DNA of 64,000 bases from Corticium candelabrum (GCF_963422355.1 NC_085092.1:2163166-2227165), one strand, 5' to 3'. Shown: positions 11,601 to 21,200, counted from the stretch's first letter. The notes: a model not told the origin generated them from the letters alone. Program-made: numbers and translations.

Positions 11601-11860
11601 TTTCTGCTGTTTCCTGACCGTTTCCGGGAAGCCTTCTTCGTATGTGCTTCAGTCATTATAAGCCACGTGTTCGTACATAACGTGCGCTAATTCCACTGAC
11701 CGGGTGTAAGCATAAAGCGCGCTAATTCTTTTCTAGGTCAGTAGCTCATTTAGCATCTGATTCTGAACATTGGACAATAGGGTTACAAATCAAAGAAAGC
11801 TAAAAGTCAAATATTTGGGGGGGCACGTGCCCCCCAGGCCACCCCGTAGATACGCCACTG
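8690..11860 (-). mobile_element. hAT transposon copy B, inverted relative to copy A
   Basis: A 3171-bp element in reverse orientation, with termini CAGCGGCGTAACCAGCC and GATACGCCACTG. The flanking duplication is TTCGTCC (8683-8689 and 11861-11867). It extends to 8 bp, GTTCGTCC, if the terminal G of CTG is shared. It differs from copy A by 1 nt in a terminal G/C run (7 in A at 2302-2308, 6 here at 11830-11835) and by 1 nt in a G run inside the transposase frame. Spacing between the copies is 3.2 kb, so together they form a very long near-perfect inverted repeat. Confidence 0.92.
8836..11656 (-). pseudogene. hAT transposase, copy B, broken by a 1-nt frameshift
   Basis: The same protein as 2482-5303, with the predicted first exon at 11564-11656 and the main exon from 11507. 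At 9660-9663 the run has four G (coding strand) where copy A has five (4475-4479). The frame therefore leaves the transposase after LLLTKG and stops. The remaining 257 residues, including the dimerisation block, are open in the shifted frame down to the stop at 8836. No other protein difference is seen in the two translations. Because both A/B differences lie in homopolymers, sequencing or consensus error is as likely as real mutation. Confidence 0.85.
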
Positions 11861-12043
11861 TTCGTCCTCACTAGAACAACGGCTACCTCGAAAGCCTAGA
11901 ATCGAGTAGTTTGGCAAAAACGACCCCACGGGTAGAAAGGCATACGTAGACATGTTCACAGCCGGGGTTTGAGCTCGAAAAGAGCGCGCAGTTCAAAAAA
12001 ACGATTGCGGTGAGGTGTGGGTGCGGGTTCATTCTACCTTCAG
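11861..12043. repeat. Old repeat G, right part
   Basis: The continuation of 8240-8689 after the hAT B insertion. AGACATGTTCACAGCC, GAGCGCGCAGTTC and the GTGGGTG region align with 60696-60790. It ends where MITE A sequence resumes at about 12044. Confidence 0.6.
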
Positions 12044-12521
12044 TGAAGAAGCTGCCAGAGAAAGCAAACTAAATGTTTCCCTCTTCAAAACCTAAAGCAA
12101 TGGATTCGTCGTGACAATTCACGCAAATTCTTGCCGGATACGACAGATGACGACTGTTGAGACTAATTTTAATTACACTCACTTGCCCACGTGACTTACT
12201 ATCATAGATAGTTAAGGGATGTAACGCGCTTGTGCTAATGTTGGCCTAATTATAGTTAGCCTAATTATATAGTTAGGGGTCGTCCATATTTATCGGCATT
12301 TTCACGAGCGTACAAAACGTACGCTGGGAGGAGGGGGTAAAACCAGGCGTACGCTTTGGAAAAATGCCGTTCTAACGCATGCGTAAGACGTTCTCACTGA
12401 GGTAGTTCAATGGTATTGCACACAGGTTCGCGTGGTCAAACCAACCATTAAGCTACGTAGCAGTTCGCTGCATCCGGGTTAATGAGCAATATCCGGGCTT
12501 CTCTTCTCGCCTCGTGTCTTG

Positions 12522-13004
12522 ATGGATAACGTAGAGAAGCTGTCAGAGTTGTCAAACTGTGCGGACTCTGTACATACGCACCCTGTGAATGCCTATCAGC
12601 ATTTTGTCAACGCTTTTGTATATATCAATAACAGTTACGGCAGGCAAGATGCTGTGAGGAAGGCGCAGGAGGTTTGGAAGGTTGGGAGTGATGAGAAGGA
12701 TTACATTTTGAAAGAAGCTTTTCGGAAGATAGAGATGACGACGAAGAGAAAAATTACGTCGTACAAATTAGATATCTGTGCATTATTGGCGAGCGAAGCG
12801 AGCCTCTCTCTTGTCATGTCAATTGAGCTCGAGATATATTATATTTATATATTTATATATTTATATATTTATATATATACGTACGTCAGCACATGGATTT
12901 ACGGCAAGACAGAAAGACAAATCAACAAAACGACGATGCCAGATGAATGCAATTTTGGCTCCGTAACATATGCGCTAAAAATTGAAGCATGGGACCTCTT
13001 TTGA
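12522..13004 (+). CDS. Small transposon-borne protein, HMG-box-like (inferred)
   Basis: The ATG at 12522 opens 160 codons. The first about 85 residues are conserved with the ORF at 60091-60450 and the broken frame near 42385-42545; shared words include HFVNAFVY and KAQEVWK. The pattern Pro-x-x-x-Tyr-x-x-Phe, then a single Trp-Lys, then SDEKDY and an Ala-containing helix, resembles a shortened HMG box, a DNA-bending domain. This is pattern recognition, not a search result. From about 12780 the frame runs into an AT-repeat and becomes unrelated sequence rich in Ile and Tyr, so the natural C-terminus has been lost. It might bind the CGTACG clusters at the element ends. Confidence 0.55.
   Translation: MDNVEKLSELSNCADSVHTHPVNAYQHFVNAFVYINNSYGRQDAVRKAQEVWKVGSDEKDYILKEAFRKIEMTTKRKITSYKLDICALLASEASLSLVMSIELEIYYIYIFIYLYIYIYTYVSTWIYGKTERQINKTTMPDECNFGSVTYALKIEAWDLF
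12833..12880. repeat. ATATTT tandem repeat
   Basis: Four to five tandem copies of a TATATATTTA-like unit lie inside the TIR element. The array truncates the conserved part of the small ORF. Confidence 0.85.
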
Positions 13005-13296
13005 GGGGTCGACTCAATTGTAATTTCTTGGCGAGGAGAGTCAAACGACTCTCGATTTTGCTCCCTTACGCGACTAAAGAGAAAAGGAGACTGATTTGTG
13101 ACAAACGGAATGAAAAAGAAAAGCTAAAAGAAGAGAAGAGTTTGTTTTTTGAGTTTCCGCGCGTTACTTTGATAAAAATTATTGCTACGCAACCATTATC
13201 ACGTGACTATGCGATTATTGTTACGCGACTATCTCAGTAAACGAGTGAGACGATTGAAGCGTGAACGAAGAATTGAAGGCAACTAGAGTATTTTGT

Positions 13297-13423
13297 GTTC
13301 AATTATCCGAACTCGGCGTTCAATTATCCGATTCAGGCGTTCAGTTATCCGAATTGAGCGTTCAGTTATCCGATTCTGGCATTCAATTGTCCGACTCAGG
13401 CAAGCAATTATCCGATGTTCTGT
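13297..13423. repeat. 21-bp minisatellite (GTTCAATTATCCGA units)
   Basis: About six imperfect units of GTTCA(A/G)TTATCCGA plus a short variable tail are arranged in tandem. The repeat translates to a periodic Ile-Ile-Arg pattern in one frame, which is an artefact. A single related word recurs near 13933. Confidence 0.85.
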
Positions 13424-14235
13424 CCTAATTAGAAGTAACAAATATAGAAATAATTATTTTAGCCGAAAATTTCTTTCATGACGTCTTTCTATGATGCTCA
13501 CACACGTTACAGCTGAACACTAAATGATTGATTCAAGAAAGGTGGGAAGGTGAAGTAGTGAAATTCGAGCTCTTGATTAGCTAAATATCCGCTGCGACGC
13601 ATGATGGACTGTTGCATGCATGCTATCACGCAAGACGCGCGGTTTACAAAGTATGCGGATTACACCACGATTGACGGAGCAAGGCGTTGTTGTAGGCTTC
13701 CTAGATATGTAGATTTAGTTCGCTCACAACAGCTCAGCTGAACCTTCGTGGAAACGTGGGACACCAAGATTAGTGCAAAGGAAATTATTCTACAACACAC
13801 GCTAAAAATTCACGCTAAAGTCAAGATTAATTACAAATTATTGCGTCTATACAGCTGATGAATGAGGATATTTGAGCAGCTGCCCAACCGCAGACTATGT
13901 AAGTAATTTAGCTGCACAACAGCCGCAAGCAACGGATAATTGAACGCAAAATACTTTAGAAGAGCAACTGAAAGTCTGTTTCCTGAGTTCCCGCGTTTGT
14001 TTGACAGAAACTATTGCTACGTAACGCAACCATTGTTACGCGAATTGGTAAAGACAGAACACCATCGCTCGCCAAACACAATGCTAACCGAGCATTTACT
14101 AGTTATTAATATTAAATCAGCATTTTTCGCGTACGCTTTCAGGGAGGGAGAGGGGGCAGAGAAAAAGCGTACGTTTTGTACGCTCGTGATAATGCCGATA
14201 AATATAGTCTAGATGTCGCTGTGAACACGCTCTGA

Positions 14236-14803
14236 TTCAAACCGATTTTATTATATTTCAAATAAACCATTTATATTGATGCCACATTGACTTGAGGTAA
14301 AACCCTTGCTTTTAATTCAATGATTGCTTTAGATAAATAAGATAATTATTAATTCTTAGGAATTATACTGCTTTTCATCTTAGGGTTCATTTCAGAAGTC
14401 CCTGTTGCTGTTACATTCCAATCACAGCTGAAAATTCCTGAATGCAAACCCAACAGCTCGTACACGAGTTGAGAGTTGCCTAGGAAACTCTGCTTGTGTC
14501 TACTTTTTGCACCATCCCCAGCCCATTTTAAATTTGGAGAGTTGGTACTTGTTTACTAATCAATTTGTCACCTTACTACCCATTTCAAACTCATCTGAGA
14601 TTTCCTGCACGTTATTTATATTCTGAAAATTTCATATTGATATGTTAAGCTGTTCAAGAGATATTGTGTTTACAGGTCGATACACAGACAGACACACAGG
14701 CAGACACACAGACAGACACACAGGCAGACACACAGACAAACACCTTTACAACCTCACAGATCAATAAAACAACATTGCCATAAATAAATGCACTACTTGA
14801 TAC
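14236..14803. other. Non-coding stretch with a 24-bp tandem repeat
   Basis: Bases 14681-14751 are a tandem repeat of CAGACAGACACACAGG-type units, period about 24 bp. The rest holds no recognised exon or element end. The region follows the TDH exon on the minus strand, but no downstream TDH exon was found here. Confidence 0.55.
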
Positions 14804-15126
14804 CTCTCCCAACAGCTCCATGTACACTTTAGTCACACCATAAACAGTCTTCGGTCTTTGAATCGTTAAGTCTGGTGTCTTCTTCCTAGGAGACGTTGGC
14901 CCAAAAGCTCCAATTGTGCTAGGACAGAAGACCCTCAAATCATGTGCCTTTGCCACATTAAGGACATTCTCAAATCCCTTCATGTTAATATCCATAGCAA
15001 CAGATACGTTAGCTTCAGCTGCAGCACTGAGAAGTGCTGAGTAATTGACAATCCAGTCGATGCCTTCATTTACTACCATAGACTCAATTTCATAGTAATT
15101 CAGTATATTTATGTATGCATATGGCC
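14804..15126 (-). CDS. TDH: L-threonine 3-dehydrogenase, internal exon
   Basis: This enzyme oxidises L-threonine to 2-amino-3-ketobutyrate with NAD+ in mitochondria. It belongs to the extended short-chain dehydrogenase family. The exon starts after an acceptor (GTAG at 15127-15128) and ends at GGAGAG before the donor GTATCA, 323 nt in length. It contains YSALLSAAAEANVS, the STIGAFGPTSPR signature, and the catalytic YGVTK (YxxxK). Phase 1 at its start joins exactly to the exon at 21420-21490, giving SEGPYAY. Downstream exons for the substrate-binding C-terminal half were not found between 1 and 14803. They may lie outside the window, or the gene may be broken. Confidence 0.88.
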
Positions 15127-16507
15127 CTACACAAACACCATGAAACAATTAACTCTACCTAGTTATCTCTACACATATCCTATACATAAGCTCTGACAGA
15201 ACTTACTATTACAAGCACACAAGTAAGTACCAGAATGACAAACAACCAATAACTGTTTTTCCATCCCCAAACAGTCTTTATTTATCCAAAATGACATTAC
15301 AAAATCTGCAGTGATGATCCTAAGGTAAAGATAAACTCTTGCAGCTACTGCAATTCCACTAAATTTTGCATGCCCTCAATTGATAAAGTTTGTTATGCTT
15401 ACATCAGGTATAGCAGGTTCTATTTTGCCATATTTGGACGTCTTACCAATGCTATGAAGTAAATTGCTGTTCCAGGCAGGTGTGTATTCACAATGTCACT
15501 ACTCCATAGATAAACAGTATAGTCTATCTAGATTACTGAGAACATCGTCTCATCTGTGATAATTGAAATTGCTCTGTCCATTGTAAGCAAATGACTTTGA
15601 TATGGCAGCTGATGCTAAGTCTTAGCTTTCAGTTTAGCTTACAGTGGCATTCACAGGCACACACAAAGTTGCAGAGAGGAGTTGGCAAAGAAACATGGAC
15701 TATTACTTTATCAGAATACCTGCTACTCTCTAATCTCTTGAGGTTGTGTAGTGTATCCCTGTACTCAGGACATTCAGCAAATGCACTAAAGTTCATCAAT
15801 GGTGCACCCATGGCAAGATGGTGGACGTTGTGATAATGCACCGAAAAACCCGTTAGCTACACTAAAGAAAATGTAATGAAGTTGGGCATGTTTTCCAATG
15901 TTGCACGACTGATTCAGTTACTGTGTATTGTCACGATAATGATGTGTGAATGCGAGAGGTCCATCAGTGCACTTCGCTGGTTGAAGCTATACGTGTCTTC
16001 CACTACTGGTTAGCACCGTCTCAGTGCTCTGGCATCAGTGCATGTCCAGTCATGCATTGTATGTCCACAGTCATGATGTCAATCTTGAATTCGAACATGT
16101 AGTACATCTCTTTGCTAATAGACATCCACGACATCTAGCTGTCTACCTCTAATGGGGATGTGTTCAAACATAAGTACACTCTGAGGTGTTACCTACAACT
16201 AGTCTACTGCAGTACCAGCAAACCCGCCTTTTCCCATTCTGACCAAACTCTTGAAACCTTTGCAATTTTGACGCAGCTGCTTGGTGACATTCTGTAGTTA
16301 TTAGTTGCTTCTAAGTTTTAACAATTGATGCTTCTTAGGTATGGGATACTAGGGTTTCCCCAGAATCCAGAATAAGATTCCAGCATGAAAATTAATATTA
16401 ATAAACATAATTTTAATATTAATAAGCAAACATTAGTGTGCTCATTTAATTAATATATCCATGTCTGACAACCCCTAATAAATGTTTGATCACAAGGTTT
16501 TGCACAG
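15127..16507. other. TDH intron, first part, mostly unrecognised
   Basis: Apart from the hAT remnant at 15840-16185, this stretch has no recognised feature. Confidence 0.45.
15840..16185 (+). pseudogene. hAT transposase C-terminal remnant
   Basis: The translation shows LFSNVARLIQ, CECERSISALRWLK and, after a frame change, HVVHLFANRHPRHL. These are the hAT dimerisation block and tail of a ZMYM1-like transposase, different from copies A and B. Stops and shifts are present. Neither terminal repeats nor the N-terminal part were recognised, so only the 3-prime part is annotated. It lies in the TDH intron on the opposite strand. Confidence 0.7.
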
Positions 16508-16554
16508 TTGCTGGGCGGAGCTTCGGCAACTAACGTTAACGCCGCCCGATAATA
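16508..16554 (+). repeat. Ngaro A1 repeat
   Basis: TTGCTGGGCGGAGCTTCGGC followed by AACTAACGTTAACGCCGCCCGATAAT-type sequence. It recurs with a few differences at 20530-20576 (A2). It marks the left end of the retroelement. Confidence 0.85.
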
Positions 16555-16596
16555 GATGACCGTAAAGCTAAAAACATCAATCGCTTGGCTGCTGCA

Positions 16597-17822
16597 ATGT
16601 TCCCACATGCAGCTGCTCCGTCGACCACGCAGCGAAGCTGGAGCAATGCTACAAGCAGGTGGCATGACACCCAGCCACAGCAGTCGTCATGTACAGACCA
16701 CGCCATCACGAATGCTGACTCGTTTCCGATCATTCGCAGTATATTGTGCAGAAAGCAATCTCACTGCTGCAATGATATTTGCCCAAGCTGGAGTGTTGCC
16801 TCAACTCTTTGTCTCAAGATTCCCACGCTGACACAGTCAAAAGCTAAAAAATGCAGTGCTAGAGACTCGCTGCACTCAACCACAAGGACCACTGATCCGC
16901 CGATCAGCAGTGCTTCAGACGATGACGATGAGCCAGACATCGACTACGACCAGGAGAAACCAGCAATGGGGCTACCGAGGCATTCTCCGCACAAACGTAG
17001 AGAAGCAGTATCCGATTCCGTTGGCTCGCTGGCAAGCGCAGTCTCCCAAGCAATAAAGGAGAAGATCCCTGCAGGTGAGTATGTTGATTTTGAGAAATTG
17101 CTAGCAGGACCATGGGCACACGACGGGCAGGCATCCAAGGGTAGTCAATCAAAACTCCTCAAACTGCCAATCAGTAATTATGGGTCATGGTCGATTGCAT
17201 TCGCTGCTCAGTTGGTGTCAGCTCACCTGTCAAAAGGTGCTGAGCTGTTTCAGTACATGGGCCTGATAGCAGGTGTGAACAAAAATTTCAAACCATCTGC
17301 ATGGCTGAAGTATGATCTTGCTTTCCGCCGCCGTGCTGCTGCTGAACTTTACCTGCAATGGGACCTTGCTGACCCAAACATTTGGTCACTCTGTTTCACT
17401 GGCCCGGATGTTAACCTTGCCCGCACCGTCACCTGCTTCCATCATGGATTATCGAGATACATAGCTACACAGTGAATTTTCGTCACTTTACAGACGGCTC
17501 AGCAAACCCATCGCAGCCTGCAACCTTGGCTGCAAAAAAAATCACGTTCACTAAAGCAGGCAATTCTAGGGAACCTTGCCAGCGGTTCAACAAAGGTCTG
17601 TGCGATAAGTCGGCAGAGTCATGCAAGTACAACCGCTGCTGTTCGAACAACAACCGCGGGGACCACATCCTTGTACCGCTTGTCCCCTCCAACACTTCAA
17701 TTAACGAACGCTATCTGTCAACTCCAATTAATACTCACCGTTTGGCAACTTTTCTTCGACACCATCCCGATGCAGCTTTTGTTCTCTCTAGTGCACGACC
17801 TCACACACGGTTGTTCTATTGA
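16597..17822 (+). pseudogene. Ngaro gag, frameshifted
   Basis: The first frame (ATG at 16597 to the stop at 17473-17475) holds a long Gag-like region with SNYGSWSIAFAAQL and an acidic patch. The next part, in another frame, gives CQRFNKGLCDKSAESC, a zinc-knuckle-like segment (about 17577-17640) found at the end of Ngaro Gag. The frame change at about 17470 separates the body from the zinc knuckle. It could be decay or a remnant of programmed shifting. Confidence 0.7.
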
Positions 17823-18990
17823 TTTCTCTGGCCTGAGGATTTCTCGTATTAAACCAAACCTTCCTTTTGCATGATCATCCAGATGTTCAGAAACAATTAC
17901 AGAGTGAATGTAATCATGGACACATGGCGGGGCCTTATGACATACCACCTTTGGAAAACTTTCAGTGCTCAGGTCTAGGCGTAGTCCCAAAAGGGGGTGC
18001 ATGGCACGTAATTATGCACCTGTCGACCCCATTTGGGTCTAGTGTCAACAACTACATTTCCAAGGAAGACTTTGGTCTAAAATACAGTACTGTTGACAAC
18101 GCTATCGCCATCTTTCAGCGCTTGGGTCCGTCAGCTGCCATGGTAAAAGTCGACATAAAGCACGCCTTTCGACTCTGTCCAGTCCAGCAAGAAAAATGAA
18201 ATTTACTTGGCCTTACATGGAATGGAAAATTTACGTGGACAAACAGCTTCCTTTCAACTCACGTTCAGCGCCGTTCCTATTCAATCGGCTAGCCGACTCA
18301 CTGCATTGGATTTTGGTTAATGAATGCGGTGTCGTCAACATTATATACTACCTAGACGGTTTTTTCATTGCTGCGCCTTCTGCAGAAGAGTGCGGGAAAT
18401 TGTTGCAAACTGTTTGCGATCTATGTGAAATCACTGGGGTCCCACTCGCTCCGGAGAAGGTTGTTGGTCCAGAATCAATCATGCCGTTCCTGGGCATCAA
18501 GTTCGATGTTCCCCGACAAGAAATTCGCCTTCCACGGCATAAACTAGAGGAATTGCGTGTTGCCATTCGAGATTGGCTTAAATGAACTATGCAAGAAGCG
18601 CAAGCTACTCTCTCTCTGCTTGGGACCATGAACTTTGCATGCAAGGCAGTGCCTGCAGGCCGTTTTTTTCATGCAACGCCTCATTGACCTCAGCACCAAA
18701 GCCAGGATGCCTCAACATTTTCTTACCCTCTATCAGCAAGCGCGACTTGATTTAGCGTGGTGGAACAGTTTTCTCCCTACATGGAACGGTCACTTTTTCT
18801 TCCTAGATTCAGAATGGTCGAGCTCGCCTGAGATGAATCGGTTCACTGATGCCTCTCTCGCAGGCTACGGTGCTTTCTATAGCAAGGCCTGGCTTTTGGG
18901 TAAATGGGTTGAAGCACAACTCAACAATCCGATAGCTTGGAAGGAACTTGCAGCGATCATCATAGCCCCTCTAACATAGGGAGACCAGTG
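17700..18990 (+). pseudogene. Ngaro reverse transcriptase and RNase H, decayed
   Basis: Pieces in several frames show FLRHHPDAAF, NFQCSGLGVVPK, SKEDFGLKYSTVD, the RT motif A region VKVDIKHAF (about 18150), and the active-site box as YYLDGFF (about 18346-18366), where the second catalytic Asp is replaced by Gly. Further on, LPFLGIK-like and RNase H segments (FTDASLAGYGAFYS, about 18840) are seen. Frame breaks occur near 17870, 18195, 18585 and 18980. It is non-functional. Confidence 0.82.
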
Positions 18991-19239
18991 GAAGGGAGAG
19001 AGTCCTATTTCATTGCGACAATCAGACATTAGTCTATTCATGGCAAAACAGCAGTTCCCGTTCCCCAGCCATCATAGGTCTTTTACGGCGATTGTTCCTG
19101 ATAGCGGCAAAAGGCAACTTGCTATCAGAATGTCGCATGTTCCAGGCACCAATAACAGTATTGCTGCTGCCTTATCTCGTTCACAGGTGACAAGATTTCG
19201 ACAGCTAGCCCCACGGGCCCTTCCCATTGCAATTCCAGT

Positions 19240-20110
19240 TCCACAGCTCGCCCTGGATCTCTGGCCGCTGAGGCACGCTACTTTATGCAGCAAGGGGTGG
19301 CAACATCTACACGTAGAAGCTACCAAGTCGGCCTCAAGTGTTACCTTACACTCTGCATGATGGGGCATCGCACTCCGTTCCCTGCCTCTGAAGAACAGAT
19401 GATGGACTTCTCTGCCTTCATTGCATCCGTCTGGAGCACATTGAAAGGGGGTTCTCACACCCATTCAATGACTCTCCTCCCCTCAAACTGGTGCTGAGAG
19501 GTATCCGTCGCAAAGGCGCAAACACCTGTCAATTCCACTTGCCAATCATGGTGGATGTCCTCCGCAGCCTAAAAGGTCACTTCGTGATGTATCGGTCAAG
19601 AGCTGTTATGACATTTGTCTGATGTGGTCGGCTTGTACATTCGCCTTCTTCGGTTTCTTGCGTTGCGCAGAGTTTGTAGCGACTGGCTGAAGACATTTCT
19701 CAAACACCAACCTTCGACGCTACGATATTACTGCTTCAGGCAACTGTTTTCTTGTGTTTATGTGCAGCTCCAAGACAGACCCGTTCCGTCTGCACCACAC
19801 CGTTTGCATTTATCCATCTGGGCGTTCTGTATGTGCAGTTTGAGCTCTACACCATTTTCTGGCAATTCGTGAAGGCACTCCTGGTGAGCCATTGTTTCGA
19901 CGTGCTGATGGTGCCTACTTAACTCGCAGATCGTTTACCGCTTGTCTGTGTTCCCTGTTACATGCAGCCGGCATTGAGGAGACACTCTACGCAGATCATA
20001 GCTTTCGCATCGGTGCAACAACAACTGCTGCAGCTGCGGGTATGCCTCTTGGTTGATCCAGACGTTGGGTCGCTGGTCTAGCGACTGCTACCGATGCTAA
20101 GTCTGCACCT
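19240..20110 (+). pseudogene. Ngaro tyrosine recombinase, decayed
   Basis: The N-terminal part shows GVATSTRRSYQVGLKCYL, typical of these recombinases. The middle gives FFGFLRCAEF and SSKTDPFR. The catalytic end gives HSFRIGATTTAAAAG (His and Arg of the R-H-R set) and, after a shift, TLGRWSSDCYR with the nucleophile Tyr. At least four stops or shifts separate these pieces. The enzyme would have integrated the circular element DNA. Confidence 0.82.
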
Positions 20111-20227
20111 CAGCAAAGACACTCAGGGGAGTCCCTTTGCAACTGGCAGCCACGTCTGCCCATGGTGCTTGCTTGAAAGTTGCATTTGGGTCTTGCAGGC
20201 TGAACTCTGGAGAGAATGTGGGAGTAC

Positions 20228-20520
20228 TTACGTAAGCGAGTTCAGCCGTACAGTCTGGGCGAGCTCTACTTGGATTTGAAGCCTGGCGCCTCAGGCGGTT
20301 CAAGAAACCCAGCACTCCGAGTGGTTTAGAACCAGCGTTCTGGTTCGGATGTGTTTTGTGTCTGGCGCTCTGGATAGTGCTGTCTGTGATGTGATCGATC
20401 TGGCAATCCGAATGATCATTCGAGTTCGACGGTACGATACCCCTACTTTGAACCACTCCCAATGCGACCCAAATTGTGTTGCAACGGTCTGAAGCATGGT
20501 GTCGACGCGGGCACCATGTT
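20228..20520 (+). repeat. Ngaro B1 repeat
   Basis: About 290 bp from GAGTTCAGCCGTACAGTCTG to GTCTGAAGCATGGTGT and beyond. It recurs as B2 at 20902-21200 at roughly 85 percent by eye. It overlaps minus-strand chance ORFs. Confidence 0.85.
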
Positions 20521-20529
20521 AATGCGCAT

Positions 20530-20576
20530 TTGCTGGGCGGAGCTTCGGCAACTGACATTAATGCCACCCGATAATG
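20530..20576 (+). repeat. Ngaro A2 repeat
   Basis: The second copy of A1, directly after B1. A 320-bp spacer that shows no coding frame follows before B2. Confidence 0.82.
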
Positions 20577-20901
20577 CGATAGTCCTGTAACTACAGCGGC
20601 AAAGCAAGTTCCGTCTGGGTTACATTTCTGCGCTTTGTTTCTCCGTCCACCTGCCCGCTGTTACTCCAAGGTCAGAAAACAATTCATAAGTGGTAGTTAT
20701 AATAAACTACTTAGTGTTGCAATGTTGTGCTAGCCATAGTGCCTAGTATCACTTTTTAGTTATCACTTTAAATTTGTTATGGAGTTGACAGGTTGCCAAT
20801 GTAGTAGTCACTAAGTGTGTTCTTGCTAGAGATGTTCTATGTTGCTATAGTAATGAAGGTTTTTGTTTCAATAAAGTTGGAGGGATCACAATGAGGTACG
20901 G

Positions 20902-21200
20902 TTACATAAGAGAGTTCAGCCTTACAGTCTGGGTGAGCTCTACTTGGATTTGAAACCTGGCGCCTCAGGCGGTTCAAGGAACCCGGCGCTCCAGGTGGTT
21001 TAAGAACCAGCGCTCTGGTTCAGATGTGTTTTGTGTCCTGCGCTCCGGACGGTGTTGTCTGTGATGTGATCAATCTAGCACTCCAGATGATCATTTGAGT
21101 TCGATGGTACTGTACCCCTACTGTGAACCCCTCCAATGAGACCCAAATCGCCTTGCAACGGTCTGAAGCATGGTGTTCACATGGGCATGGTGTTAACCGA
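20902..21200 (+). repeat. Ngaro B2 repeat (right end)
   Basis: The direct copy of 20228-20520. It closes the element near 21200, where the similarity to B1 stops. Confidence 0.85.

Larger units (their letters stand above)
5799..12043. mobile_element. Large insert within MITE A, itself nested with other elements
   Basis: This segment interrupts one MITE A copy. Removing the hAT B copy leaves about 3.07 kb. Diverged stretches of it recur in order at 58.0-60.8 kb: 5900-6080 matches 58030-58180, 8240-8689 matches 59425-59830, and 11900-12030 matches 60695-60790. It therefore behaves as one old multi-kilobase repeat. Ends of the insert read TAACCGG on the left and CTTCAG on the right, with no clear terminal inverted repeat. 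Its class is unknown; a non-autonomous DNA element or Helitron-like element is possible. Confidence 0.6.
12278..14205 (+). mobile_element. ORF-bearing TIR element, GGGGTCGTCC family, long copy
   Basis: The left end reads GGGGTCGTCCATATTTATCG, followed by the palindrome GCGTACAAAACGTACGC, a G-rich run and a further GCGTACGC. The right end carries the inverse arrangement (AAGCGTACGTTTTGTACGC, then AATGCCGATAAATAT), but its last about 10 bp are lost or changed. It is 1.9 kb, longer than its relatives at 42041-42776 and 59877-60695, partly because of minisatellite and AT-repeat expansion. It carries one coding frame (12522-13004). No transposase is visible, so it is probably non-autonomous. Confidence 0.75.
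12044..14232. mobile_element. MITE family A, right half of the split copy (opened again by the 12278 element)
   Basis: It resumes MITE A at GAAGAAGCTGCCAGAG and runs to about 12277. It is then interrupted by the ORF-bearing TIR element and finishes with AGATGTCGCTGTGAACACGC, ending at 14232. The flank TGA at 14233-14235 equals the TGA before 5470, confirming a single original insertion with a 3-bp duplication. Confidence 0.85.
16508..21200 (+). mobile_element. Ngaro-type tyrosine-recombinase retroelement, decayed
   Basis: The order is A1 repeat, gag, RT/RNase H, tyrosine recombinase, then B1, A2 and B2 repeats: the split direct repeat layout of Ngaro/DIRS-like elements. A1 (16508-16554) matches A2 (20530-20576). 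B1 (20228-20520) matches B2 (20902-21200). All coding regions contain stops or shifts. It sits in the TDH intron on the opposite strand to the gene. No target duplication is expected for a recombinase-mediated insertion and none was seen. Confidence 0.88.

Noticed and set aside
13297..13423. Tandem 21-bp units resembling a CRISPR array
   Set aside because: Units are contiguous with no unique spacers, and the genome is clearly eukaryotic; it is a minisatellite.
14654..14803. Extension of the TDH exon through the downstream frame
   Set aside because: The frame beyond the donor at 14803 is intron and ends in a Cys-Val-Ser repeat from the tandem repeat; the splice site fits the family.
15591..15841. 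First exon of TDH in the overlapping ORFs near 15.6-15.8 kb
   Set aside because: No Rossmann glycine motif; the true upstream exon was located at 21420-21490 with matching phase.
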